Shown here: piece by piece, positions 11,304 through 22,600 of the stretch | Numbering within the stretch: the first letter of the stretch is position 1 | How the letters are laid out: the number at the start of each line of letters is the position of its first letter | NCBI RefSeq assembly: GCF_047511655.1 | Contig: NC_133392.1 | Coordinates: forward strand, 162,244,542-162,308,541 | DNA from: Castor canadensis | Taxonomy: Eukaryota; Chordata; Mammalia; Rodentia; Castoridae | Length of the DNA stretch: 64,000 nt | Direction of reading: 5' to 3' | Notes under the pieces: generated by a model | Databases searched by the model: none | The model's input: only the letters and a program-made list of their open reading frames with translations | Told to the model about the DNA's origin: nothing | Made by a program: the position numbers and the translations under genes

Positions 11304-12689
11304 GTGGGTGTGGGCACGGCCGGCTCCCCCCCCCCGCCCGGCCTTGGTGCGGCGTCTCTACCCGCAGGTGCCTGAGCCGGAGCCAGGTGGGGACAGCGCG
11401 GCTCACCCCAGCCTCATCACCCTATCTGCCTTTAATATCTGCAGCCTTTCTTTGGAAGTGGAGCCTGTCTTTTTTTATTTTCTATAAACTAGAACACTAG
11501 TTTACAGTCCTTAAACCTGTACTGGAAGCCAAGGACTGAGCCAGGTGGTGGGCGGGTTGCTCAGGTATCCGCAATTGAGAATTCACTAGTGCATACGCTC
11601 TGCACGAAGACGGTGCATGAATTCATGTCTGTGCATTACAAAGCAAACACGACTGCCACAACCAAGCAATAGATACCCAGGTCATACCGCCCCCATCTCG
11701 CCTTACTGACCTTGAGCTGACTTTTGTGATTCTAATTTCCTTAGGAATACAAACGTATTTCTAAACAGAGGTTAAGTTTCACCTACTAAGTTTTATATAA
11801 ATGGAGGAATACTGTGTATATTCTTTTTTTAAAAAAAATTGAAACATCCCCAAACTTAGATAAAAGTTGCACGTTCACGAAACTTTTCCTGATACATTTG
11901 AGAGTAAGGTGCCTTCACCTTAAGTAAGGTGTCACCACCAAATACTTTGTAACACACAGTGCATAGGAAGACATCGTCCACCATAGCCACCACTCAGCCA
12001 CCAAAGTCGTTAGTAACACTATGCCTGGCCCTATAGTCTGTCAAGCGTTTTTGCAGGTTGATCCCATAAGTTACCCAAAGTGAAGGAATTGAGTCCAGGA
12101 TCACACTTTGCTCCAAATTGTCAGCATATCTTTTTAGTCACCTAAGGTGCCTTGAAGGTTATGGACCAAAGTCCCTGCACTGGGTTGTCTGATGTTTTCT
12201 GAAGATTCAACTCTCATTATGCATCTTTGCAAGAGTCACAGAAGTGACCTGTGGTCTGCTCACCTCCTCCCACACCCCCTGCAGGTGGTCACAGTGGTTC
12301 ATCCCTCACATAACTGATTCTTCCATTTGTAATTAACAGGCATTTTGTTAGAAGGTGATTCAAAGCTATGCAAATGTGTTGCTCTGCTCTCACAGCAGAC
12401 CCCTACCTTACCCTCTGGGCTCTGACTCCCTTTACCTCCCTGGAGCTGCCCTCTTCCTTCCCAGGCACTGACATCCATGTCTGGGCTACTGCATGTGCTG
12501 CTTGACCTGTCCCACCCAGGGCAAAAGGAGAAGGAAGAGCAAGACATGCGCCTTCATGTCCTCTTTCCTCCCCAGTGTCAGAGGTTCCATCCTCACTCAT
12601 CCACACTTTTGTGCATGGCTAGCGTTGGTTCATCCCTGCATCAATCATGCCCAGAGGCTGTGTGAGCACAGCTGCTCTGCAAAGCTTCA

Positions 12690-13550
12690 TGTATCCCTAG
12701 TATGTGTGTTATGAGTGGGATTGTGTCTCTGCAAAATTCATGCAAAGAATATAGCTTAGTGGTGGAGTATTTACCCAGCATGTATGAGGCCCTGCATTCA
12801 AGACCCCACCCAGCAAAAAAAGATTCACTTGTTGAGATCCTACCCTTCAGTATCTGAGAATGCAACCTGATTTAGAAATAGGGTTGTTGGCTGCAAGTAG
12901 TTAAGATGAGGTCATTCTGCAGTAGGGTGGGCCCCTAATCCAATATGACTGATGTCCTTATTTTTTAAAAAAAACTTGTTGCCAGACACAGTGGCTCAAA
13001 CCTGTAATCCTAGCTACTCAGGAGGAAGAGATTGGGAGGGTTTTGGTTCTAGACTAACCCTGGCAAAAAGGCCATAAGACCTCATCTCAACCAATGGCTG
13101 GGTAAAGTGGTGCATACCTGTCATCCTAGCTACTCAGGGAAGCACAAACAGGAAGATCCAGGTCCAGACTGGCCCAGGCATAAAATGAGACCCTATCTCA
13201 AAAAAAAAAAAAAAAATGCAGAAAGGGCTCACAGAATGGCTCAAGTGGTAGAGCACCTGCCTAGCAAGTGTGAGGCCCTAAGTCAACCCCTAGTACCACC
13301 TTAAAAAAAAAAAAAAAACCATAAAATTTCACATAGAATGACATGAGCAGATTGGAGTTTCATTGGACAACCAGAGAACTACCAGAAGCCTGGGACAGGC
13401 CCTTCCCGAGCACCTTCAGAGGGAGCACAGCCCTGCAGGCACTTTAATCCAGACTTCTGGCCTCTAGACTGTGAGAACAAGTTTCTGCTATGGAGCTTTG
13501 TGATGGCAGTCACAGAAAGATAATGCCACCTGTGAGAGCTTCTGTCTGCC
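12690..13550 (+). repeat. Ancient LTR relic with SINE insertions
   Basis: Two blocks resemble an old MaLR-type LTR: 12820-12965 ('AGGTCATTCTGCAGTAGGGTGG', 'TAATCCAATATGACTGATGT' in shorter pieces) and 13330-13530 ('CCTTCAGAGGGAGCAC', 'GACTTCTGGCCTCTAGACTG'). An ID unit (12740-12825) and a B1-ID/ID group (12970-13320, plus strand) split it. Confidence 0.55.
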
Positions 13551-13639
13551 CCCTCCAAGGAGGGGCATTTTTTTGAAGAACAGTGGCCCTGAGGCATACC
13601 TGTCCAGATCCTCTGACCCCATGAACATCTGAGGCTCCA

Positions 13640-14360
13640 TTGCTAAGGAGAGTTCGGGGCGGGGGGGGGGGCGGTTATCAGCTGCCTTTCAGAAGGGAGG
13701 TGGCCCTGGCCATCTCCAGGGCCCAGTGCAGTCAAACTGAAAGGGTCTTTTAAGTGGTAGAGGAGGCAGGAGAAAGAACTGGAAAGCCTCACACTCAGCT
13801 GACATGCAGCTTTAAAGATGGTGAGATGGGGCCTGGAGCCAAGAATTGAAAAAGGTGGAAAAGGCACCTCCAAAAAGGAGGGCTGTTCCAGAACAACCCA
13901 TCCTAGTGTCTGAGGACCTGCCCCACTTGCTAAGAGGCGGGTAGTCTAGGATCGCACACGCTGCAATATAACAGGGGCCTTTCTGAATGACAGCAATATC
14001 AGATTGAGGCCTACAGTTTGGGTCAGAAGGAGGGGTGCATCGATGGGGTACAACAGAGGTGGCCATCCTGGCTGGAACGCACCTGTTTTATCTAAGATCA
14101 TATTGAGCCAAGTGCACCCTATAGCCAGGATCCGGTTGTAAGGCCCCATGACTGCTACTGGAAGGTCAGCACAACCATCTCTGTTCTTGTGTCCATCAAG
14201 AGATTTCAGGCAAGACGAAAAACATAGTGAAAGTAACAGCAAAGTTTATTAATGACAGTAAAGCTTATTTGACTAGAAAAGGTACTTTCGAAGGCAAAAG
14301 CCTCCGAAAAGAGAGGTTTCAGAAAGAGAAGTTAAGAACGACACTCACACCCTGGCACAG
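13640..14360 (-). repeat. Possible LTR-like fragment, unidentified
   Basis: Read on the minus strand, AATAAACTTTGCTGTTACTT near 14235-14255 looks like the polyadenylation/R region of a retroviral LTR. I cannot match the rest to a known family. Two overlapping minus-strand frames (84 and 98 codons) show no recognisable protein. A G-run of 11 lies at about 13661-13671. Confidence 0.3.
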
Positions 14361-14834
14361 GCTTTGTTGAAGTCTAAGGGGCTTGGAGGATCAAGTCCCT
14401 CCCAGGACAGGCCTGCAGGGACATGGAAGTTGTGACCCATCTGAAGACTCAGAGCAAGGTTGGTCTTGAGGAGAGTCTGAGACATCAGGCCTTCTCCTCA
14501 CTGGTCTGCACCAGGGCTCCTTCCTCTTGTTCTTCCCCGGGTCTCTCGTGTTTCACAGGTGTTTTTACAAGGATGTAGAGCCAAAAGCCTAGGTCAAGAC
14601 AAATTTAACTTGCAGCGTGTGAGCAAGCAGACTACGAGAAAGAGAGATCGGGGCTGTCAGCACATATGCCCTGAACCAAGGATTCTCCATGTTTTAGGTT
14701 CCTGCTGTGTAGCCCCCATCACTCATGTCTAACTGCTACCTGTTAATGTGACTCGGAAGGTTTCATCTATTATCGTTTGCTGGGAAACCATGCGGGAAGA
14801 ACCAGCTAGGTGTCACTTCAGAGCAGTCATGGCG

Positions 14835-14990
14835 GCGATGACTCCAGATGGCTGTAGTCACGTCAAGCTAAGCCATACAACTGTGGACACCTTGGTTTTA
14901 GCTCAGTCTGACCTCCAGAACTGTGAGATAATAAATCTAGGCTGTTTTAAGGTACCAGTGCGTGGGAATTTGTTACAAAAACAGTAAGAA
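14835..14990 (+). repeat. MaLR/MLT-type LTR 3' part
   Basis: 'GACCTCCAGAACTGTGAGAT', AATAAA, 'GCTGTTTTAAGGTACCAGTG' and 'AATTTGTTAC' follow the order seen at the end of MLT1/MST LTRs. Confidence 0.6.
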
Positions 14991-16289
14991 AGAGCAGAGA
15001 GTGAGGGTTTTTGTTGTTTTTTGCTAGTTACGGTCAGGTGCTTTGAAAGCCCCAGCTTCACTGTTGGATGTCAGAGCCTCCCATGGCTTCACCGCCCTGC
15101 CAGCACCTGTTAGGGCCAGGCCATCCATGGTCCCATGGCTGTGACAATACCTCACCCAGGCTTTAACTTGCCTTTCCCTCATTACAAATGATACTGAGCA
15201 AGTTTTCGTGGTTCATTACCACAAAATGGTTTTATCATCCAGGAGGCAGCACTGTTAATAACAGCAGAGGAACGAATGGATGTGGTCGCCATACAGGCTG
15301 ACCAAGCTGTTTGCGGTGTTATGGCTGTGCTTCTGCATGGACTCGATGTGCACGTTAAGCCTTGGGCTGCTCCGTGATCATCTTCTCTGGTTTTTCTTTC
15401 TGTCCTCATGGTGCCATCTGATAAGAACTTTTTCATGCAGGTGGAGGCAACTCTACCCTGAAGTCATGAAGCCCCCCTACCCTCTCCCCTGGGGTAGAGT
15501 TTTGTCTTTAATTCACGTTTTGCTGAGTAGCTGACTTTTGGAGGGGGTGGGTGTCCAGTTTCTCAGCCGCCTTCCTCAGCCGCTGCTGAGCAGTCAGACC
15601 TCTGCACCAAGCAGCACCAGTCCGTTAGTTCTGTCCCAATTTATACGCTCAGAATAAACCTTAGTACTGGTGGGAGGTCCCTTCTCCCTTGCGCTTCCTC
15701 AGCACTATTCTCGTGCCTTTGTTTTCCCATATAAATTGTAAAACCCACCAGAGAGGCTTCTCGCTCTTTTCTTTCTCTAATGGGTATACACAGTCGCTTG
15801 TGGAGCTCTGTGGGGTTTTGTGAAATCGCCTTCTCCGTAGCAGTGAACCGCCCATACCTGAACCTGCCCTTACTGTATTTATTTGTTTGTTTGCTTAGGG
15901 TTTTTATCTTTTCTTTAGCTTTTATTTCGGAAATCCTGAGAGTCGTGGAAACCCCCCCACTCCATGCCCCTCTCATCCCTCTAAAGCCTTAGTTTCACCT
16001 CTGAAGTGAAAGACTTACTTTTAGCATAACCACAAAATCATTGTCAACCCCAACAAAATTAGCAGTAATAACTGAATTAAGAATGAATAAATAAAACTGA
16101 ACAGCAGTTTGTGAAGATTTTCAGGAATCATGTCCTTGCTTAGGGTTGTTTGCTCAAACCAAGAGCCAAACACAGTCCCCACACGTGGTGGACTTGTCCC
16201 TAAGGCCCTTTTAATCTGAAACGGCCCCTTCCCTCGTTCCCTGCGACATTTATTGTTAAAGGAACTGGGTCACTTGTTCCATTTATTCC

Positions 16290-16900
16290 TATGTAGGTCT
16301 ACTTTAATGTCACCCAGCGGGGTTTCATCATTTCATCTTTGGAAATCGTCACGTCTTTTGCTGTGTTTATTCTTAAGTATTTCATGGGGTTTTTTTTTTT
16401 GTTTTTTTTTTTTGTAAGTAGCAGCTTTCCCCAATCCTATTTTCTCCTTATCTGTCCTGGTACATGGAGTGCACTTGATTTTCTATTACTGAAGTTGTAT
16501 CTGGTGACATTACTAAGATGTCTCAATAATCTTAATAATTCATCCATATAGTCACCTGGATTTTCTATACACACAGATCATATTCCCTGAAAATAATACT
16601 CTTTCCTGCCCCCATACCTCTTATTTCTGTTACATTTGGTCATTCTGGTTGGGGATTTAGTGGACACGGGGATGGAGAAGTGGCTCTGGTGAGCACCCTT
16701 GTTTTGTTTGCAATCTTTTTCTTTTTATTTTCTTTGGTGGTGCTGGGGATCGAACCCAGGTCTTTGTGTATGCTGGGCAGGTGCTCTACCACTGAGCTAC
16801 ACCCCCAGCCCTTGTCCTCGATCTTAAAGGAGCGCTTTTAATACTCACGATAGGCATGATGCTTGCTGTGGGCTTTTCTATGGTAAGCTGACGATTTAGA
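16290..16900 (-). repeat. L1 ORF2-derived relic split by an ID SINE
   Basis: The plus-strand text 'GAGCACCCTTGTTTTGTTTG' and, after the SINE, 'TTGTCCTCGATCTTAAAGGA' with 'TGTGGGCTTTTCTATGG' is the antisense of a reverse-transcriptase region common to mammalian L1. The ID SINE (minus) fills 16725-16815. Confidence 0.6.
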
Positions 16901-17599
16901 ATTCTGTAAGTTGACGGGCTTCAAAGCGATGTTATTCGTGGACACACGTGGAATAATTAAGTCAAGCCAGGTAACTGTCGTCACCTCAGGAACTTAGCTT
17001 TCTGTAACGAGGACATTTGGAACATGGTCTCTCGGCATTTGAAAGCACACAGGACTCTTAGGAAGTTTGTCCTTCACGCTGGGTACCAGGGCTAAGATGA
17101 CCCGGCCCTCGGTCCCCCGCCCCCGCCCTGTGGCCGCCACTCTTCTGGGAACTTGGTTGTTTTGGGCCCCACACGTGAGTGGAACCACAAGGCATTTGTC
17201 CTTCTGGGCCTGGTTTATTTCCTAAGTGGCCCCTTAGGTTTTTTTGTAAGGTTTTCGATGCTGCTGCCCCCAGGCCCCATGAGCCCTTCGCACAAGTGTG
17301 GCACTCGGGTTCTACACGCCGTTGGGTCTCCCCACGCAACGGCCTCCATCTGTGGGCTGCACCCCCATCCTTCCACTTCCCAGCCTCGCCTCAGCTGCCG
17401 TCATTTCTCCTCTCATCTGCCTCACGTGCGGGTCTGTGGGTTGAAAGCAAAGAATTCTCCCAGTGTTTTTAGTGAGGGTTCAAGAGGAGTCGGGGGGTGA
17501 ACACCAGCGTGGAGCTGCCACCCGTGCTTGTCACTCAACGTGTACACGACTCCATGGGGTCGTTTAAAACGGAACTTGTCTGCATGCAGTCCCAATTGC

Positions 17600-17835
17600 T
17601 TTCCCCCAGTACTGGGGTTCGAACTCAAGGCCTCACGCTTGCTAGACAGGCGCTCTACCACTTGAGCCTCACTCCCGGCCTCTTTTGCTTTCGTTTATTT
17701 TTCAGATAGGGTCTCGTGTTTATGCCCAGGCCATCCTGGACCATGACCCTTCTGCGTACCCTCCTGTATGGTGTGATGGCAGACAGGTGCCACCAAGCCT
17801 GTCCCTGGTGCCACCTATAGGTTATCATCATCGGA
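17600..17835 (-). repeat. B1-ID dimeric SINE
   Basis: Sharp ID half (GGGTTCGAACTCAAGGCCTC, TACCACTTGAGCCTCAC); the B1 half is strongly diverged. Confidence 0.75.
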
Positions 17836-18194
17836 GGCACCTAACAAAGCTATGTTGTGACAGCCACAAGGAGCTCGTGAGCATAGAGCCAAGTAGGTTT
17901 GACCATTTTGGAAGTATCTTCTGGAAACCCCAGATAAGCCTGTGAAACTTGGTGCAGCATCCATCGTCATTAGGGAGACACAGGCTAAGCCGTGATGAGA
18001 TGACCCTGCTCACTCCAGAATAAAAACACCTGCAATACAGGTGCTGGCAAAGACATGGGCGCTCACACTGCTGCAGGGTGCAAAATGGCACTTGAATTCC
18101 GCCAGGCGGTTTCCTGAAAACGCATCTCCATAGACGACTGCACTCCTGTGTGCTCCTAAGAAACAAGAACATGGCTTGAAAAAATGTATACAAG

Positions 18195-18520
18195 GACGGG
18201 CGCCGGGTGGCTCACACCTGTAATCCTAGCTACTTGGGAGGCTGAGACCGGGAGGATCACAGTCCAAGGCCAGCCTGGGCAAATACTTTGTGAGACTCAT
18301 CTTCGAAGCAAACAGAAGCAAAGTGGACTGGAGGTATGACTCAGGCTGTAGAGCGCCAGCTTTACAATTGTGAAGCCCTGAGTTCAAACCTCAATCCTAC
18401 CAAAACAAATCGGCAGACAAAAACTAAGCAAAAGGGCTGAGGCTGTGGCCCAAGTGGTAGAGCACCTGCCAAGCAAGGAGGCCATGAGTTCACACCCCAG
18501 TACCACAAAAAAAAAAAAAG
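18195..18520 (+). repeat. B1-ID dimer followed by a second ID unit
   Basis: The B1 half (GGGTGGCTCACACCTGTAAT), an ID-like half and a further ID-like unit each end in an A-rich tail. Confidence 0.85.
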
Positions 18521-18929
18521 AAAAGCAACAAAAACCACTTTATAGAAGCAAACATTTTATCAATACTGGGAAGGCACAACTGACATTAAAGTAACAAATA
18601 ATTCCAGATGATGTGCATAAATTATATATATACATGGTTTTAAACTTGCAGAGGGTGTGGTTTTCACTGCTTAATTTAGCATGTTTCAGAATAATTCACT
18701 AAAAATATTCTCAATGTCTCATGTTACTTGGATAAATTACTAATAAACCAATGACAGTTAATTTATTTTTAAAAAATCCACAGAAACTTTTGTCTAAAAA
18801 AAAAAAAGCTACAAAGAAACAATTGTCTTGAGAGAGAGAATTTTAAGGCATCTTGCAGGGCACTTAGTAATCTTCCTCCCGCTTGAAAGAATGGATTTGC
18901 CCTCCCAGTTTGTGAGTGGGTAAAAGTCT

Positions 18930-19065
18930 GACCTTTTAAAAGTGGAGTTTGGGCTTTATATCGTTGATATTTAGGAGCTCCCTGTGTATTCTGGACACAC
19001 GACCTTTGTCAGAAATATTTTTTTTCCTAGTCTGTGGCTTGTCTGTTCATTCTATTGCTTTTTGT
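18930..19065. repeat. L1-like relic
   Basis: 'CTGGACACACGACCTTTGTC' and 'GTGGCTTGTCTGTTCATTCT' recall the L1M 3' end. Short. Confidence 0.45.
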
Positions 19066-19084
19066 TTTGCTTTGCTTTGTTTGG

Positions 19085-19460
19085 TTTGGTTTTTGTGGCA
19101 CTGGGGTTTGAACTCAGGGCCTCACGCTTGCTAGGCAGGCGCTCTACTACTTGGGCCCCTCCACCAGCCCTGTCTATTCATTTTCTTATGTGTTTCTATA
19201 AAAGAATTTTTTTGATGTTATTTTATTTTTTCCTGATGCTGGGGATCAAACCCAGAGCCTTGTGCATGACAGGCAAACACTCAATCACCAAGCTACATCT
19301 CCAGCATCAGCAGCATCCCCAGCCCTTGGCCTTTTTTTTTTTTTTTTTTTTTGAAATAGGTTTTCAATCTATAACTAGGCTGGCCTCAAATGCACCATCT
19401 TTCTGCCTCAGCCAACTGAGTGCTGGGATTATGGGTTTCTGCCACCTCATCCAGCCAATT
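19085..19460 (-). repeat. Two ID SINEs and a B1 monomer
   Basis: Reverse ID units lie at 19085-19175 and 19235-19325. A T20-plus run and a B1 unit (about 19330-19460) follow. This cluster ends only 80 bp before the first coding exon. Confidence 0.8.
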
Positions 19461-19539
19461 AATTCTTACAAAGTTCACATGGGTTTTTTTTTTTAATCTA
19501 TGATTTTATTAATCTGTATTTTGTAATAATTTTTTACAG

Positions 19540-19625
19540 CTAATTGTCTCCCAGTATGGAAGACATTGCTAGCCTGCTTTCTGCGGAGGAGTTTGTGGAG
19601 AACGTCGTCCCTCTCACCGAGGATG
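19540..19625 (+). CDS. CFAP74: CFAP74 exon 2 (start codon; residues 1-24)
   Basis: The acceptor is tttttacag and the donor gtaata. The ATG at 19556 has A at -3 and G at +4, a strong Kozak context. An in-frame TAA at 19541-19543, inside the exon, rules out an upstream start. The protein begins MEDIASLLSAEEFVENVVPL. A second acceptor (ctcccag, ending 19554) would leave one base before the ATG. The exon ends in phase 1. Confidence 0.88.
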
Positions 19626-22600
19626 GTAATAAAAGCCCTTTCCAGATAACACGAGTCCCAGCGACAAGAAAGACACCGTGTGCCTCTTGGTTGCTCTTTA
19701 ATTCCCTTTATTTTCGGGAGAGTGTATCTACTGGATTCACATTTTTCTCAAGGAGAGAACTTACCCTACTGTCTTTTGTTGAAAAGATAAGTCATGGCTG
19801 AGAGTTTTTGAAAGTGGTTGACCACGGTTTTCTAGTTCCCAGCATCACCACAGAAATCACACGCCATTTTTGTCCCAATCCTTTGAATGTGACCTATTTT
19901 TATTTCTTTTCCTGGGAGCTTTCAGGTTTTCGTTTTTACATTACTGATGATCTGAAATTTTTCTGAGGTCTGTGGCTGGGCCCCAGGCAGCCATCATAGT
20001 CTGGAAATTTGGTTCCCTGTCCACGGCACATTTTCTGGATTTGTGAGGAAGGGTGAGAGCAGTTTGTCCCTGACCCCCCGACCGGAGCGCTCCACCTCTC
20101 ACCCGTCTTCCCTTTCTCATCCTCCTTGACTTGGGAGACTGGTACCGTTTAAATTCCCTGTCAGTTTTTTCTGCAGATTTGACAAGGACATGGAGATAAA
20201 CCCGATAGCTCAGTTGGACATGCTTGGCTGGAAGTCTGCAGCCATGCTTTTCAGACGATGTTCTGACAGTTTTTCTCTGAGAACCCCCCTACATCCTTAG
20301 AAATTGCCGGAGCCCCAAGGAGCCTTTGCACGTGTGTTGGTGAAACCTTTCCACATTTACCGTGCAAAGCTGAAACATTTTAATGCCAACAATTATTATT
20401 ACAAGTAAAAGAGGCGCTGGCTCAGTAGAGGACAGCTGCATCTCCACGTCCCGCCACCTCTGAAACTCCACGTTGTGCACGGGAAACAAGAACAAGTGTG
20501 GCCACAGTCGTGAGGACAGTTTGAATCTGCAGACCTCTGAAGAGGTCTGGGGGACGCCCAGGGTTCCCTGCACCACTCTTTGAGAACTTGGCCATCCAGC
20601 TTGAGCTGGTCAGAATTTACCTAGAACTTCAGACTCAATGTTTGCTTTGCAATTTCTTTCTTTTTTCTTTTCCTTTTTGCAGTACTGGGGCTTGAACTCA
20701 GGGCCTTCACCTTAAGCCACTCCACCAGCCCTTTTTTTTTTTTTTTTTTGAAGGGTTTTTTTCAAGATAGGGTCTGGTGAACTACTTGCCCAGGCTGGCT
20801 TTGAACCTCGATCCTCCTGATCACTGCCTCCTGAGTAGCTAGGATTACAGGCGGGAGTCACAAGCACCCGGCTCTGCAGTTTCTTGCTTAACTATCACCT
20901 TGATTTCTAGGAGCCGAGTTAGAGGATCCAGAGTTTGAGGTGGAATTTCTTCCTCAGGAAGGGGAAGATGCCACCGCCCTGGGATCCTGCAGGTAATTAT
21001 CGGGGTGCAGCTTCCCTCACCCCTGAACCTCAGGGGCACAGCAGGATGAGGATCCGCCCTGCGTAGACCAACCAAGGCCACGCTGAGCGCCACAGGTGGC
21101 GTGGGCAGCGCCTCTGTCCTTTTCCTTCCAAGCTCAGTGAAGGAGCAGAGAGCCCATGCTGAGAAAATGAAGAAGACGACAGCTATGAGAGACAGAGCCC
21201 GATTATCTCACCTGCAGAAGAGCCTGGACCTCCTGGACCAGATACACGAAGAGAAAGACCTTTTCCTTCAGAAGACCAGGTGAGCCTGCTGGCCGAGGGA
21301 CAAACAGAAAACCCCTGTGGCCCAGCTGCCTCCTGCTCCCCACTGTGCAGCGTGAGAGTCCTGCCAGGGCCTCAGCCCCCTTTTCCCTCCCTCCGTCCTG
21401 TCAAGTTCCCAGAGAACCAAGGTCCTCCCAGGTCCCACTAGGCCCTCAGTCACCTACATGGAGCCAGGCAGCTGAAGCCCTACTGGGCAGCCCCCTGCCT
21501 CCCCGGCCTGCTGGGCTGGGCCTCGCTGGTGCCTGGTCTGCAGGGTTATGCTCCCTTCCTCTGCCAGCTTGGTCAGCAGGCACACCTAGATGTTCCCTAA
21601 CATCTAGGAAGAAAAGTCCCAAACGTACAGAAAAGATGGAAACTAACAGATGGCTGTCCACCAGCATGACAGCGCGCTGGTTAGATCTGTGATTCTTCTG
21701 AATTATTTGAAAGCAAATGCAGGATCGTGACAGTTTACTCTTGGCTATGTCAGGGTCTGACCAACAGAAGCGTATTTGTGCCTGACCTCAGCACACCAGG
21801 TCACCTGTATCACCCCCCCAGCACCTCCCACTGCTGGTCCCTGTTGTCCTCCAAGTGGCCCTTAGGGCTTGGCCTTTGGGGTTTGTTCTGTTGCTTTTAA
21901 CGGAGGTGAAAGTCACAGGCCAGCGTTTGGCCCAGGCCCATATGGCGCAGCTGTGGTCAGCTTTGACTTCCGCAGGCCCAGGCTAACTCCATTCCTGCCT
22001 TGCCCTTCACCACCTCGGCACGTCACCTCTGGGGAAGCTACACAGCTGATCCCCTTGACAGGATTTTCAGAAAACAGGTGCTCTTTGTCACTTGATAGCG
22101 AGACCCCAGGAAAGACCTGGTCTCTGCCCAGCCCGCTGCCCCCTTCCAAGGCTGGAGCTTCAGGACACTGTTGTCCCAGTTCTCGCTTCCCCATTCCAGA
22201 CAGGAGCTGAGTGCTTGTCGTCACAGGATGGACCTCCTCAGCAAGCAGCAGGAGAGCGTGACAGCCGAGATGGCTGCAGAGAGAGAGGCCAACAATATGT
22301 AGGTCATCCTGGTGGCGAGGGCCGGGTGGGACCACACTGGTCATGGTCACACTGTACCATAAAGCTTCCTTCCCTTGCTCAAGCTGGGTATTAAGCACCT
22401 ACTGTGTCCAGCCAGGTGGACGCAGACAGTCCCTTCACGGTGGGGAACAGACAACCCAACACACAAGTGTCAGAGCCCACGCAGCTCTATGCCTGGCCAC
22501 CGTGACAGAAGTGGCTTCTTTGTGGGTTTTATAAACCCAGCTGATTCTGTGGGATACCATAGCCCAGTGTCCACCAGTGATGCAGGCCTGACAGCAACTG

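Larger units (their letters stand above)
10650..11420. promoter_or_regulatory. CFAP74: CpG island / CFAP74 promoter
   Basis: This GC-rich, CpG-dense block stands out sharply from AT-rich, repeat-laden flanks. It holds an NRF1-type palindrome and an RFX X-box-like element, has no obvious TATA box, and ends in a good splice donor, which is the pattern of a housekeeping or ciliary promoter. It lies about 8.2 kb upstream of the first coding exon of CFAP74. Divergent transcription to the left is possible, but no gene is visible there. Confidence 0.75.
11304..19539 (+). other. CFAP74: CFAP74 intron 1
   Basis: This is an 8.2 kb intron if exon 1 is placed correctly. It contains old LTR relics (12.8-13.5 kb, 14.8-15.0 kb), L1 relics (16.3-16.9 kb, about 18.9-19.2 kb) and several SINEs. 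I see no coding exon in it. The stretches 11.5-12.7, 15.0-16.3 and 16.9-17.6 kb hold no feature I can name with confidence. Confidence 0.45.

Noticed and set aside
11019-11500. Several overlapping 60-170 codon frames in the CpG island
   Set aside because: High GC keeps all frames open. The frames are Arg/Pro/Gly-rich without domains and overlap on both strands.
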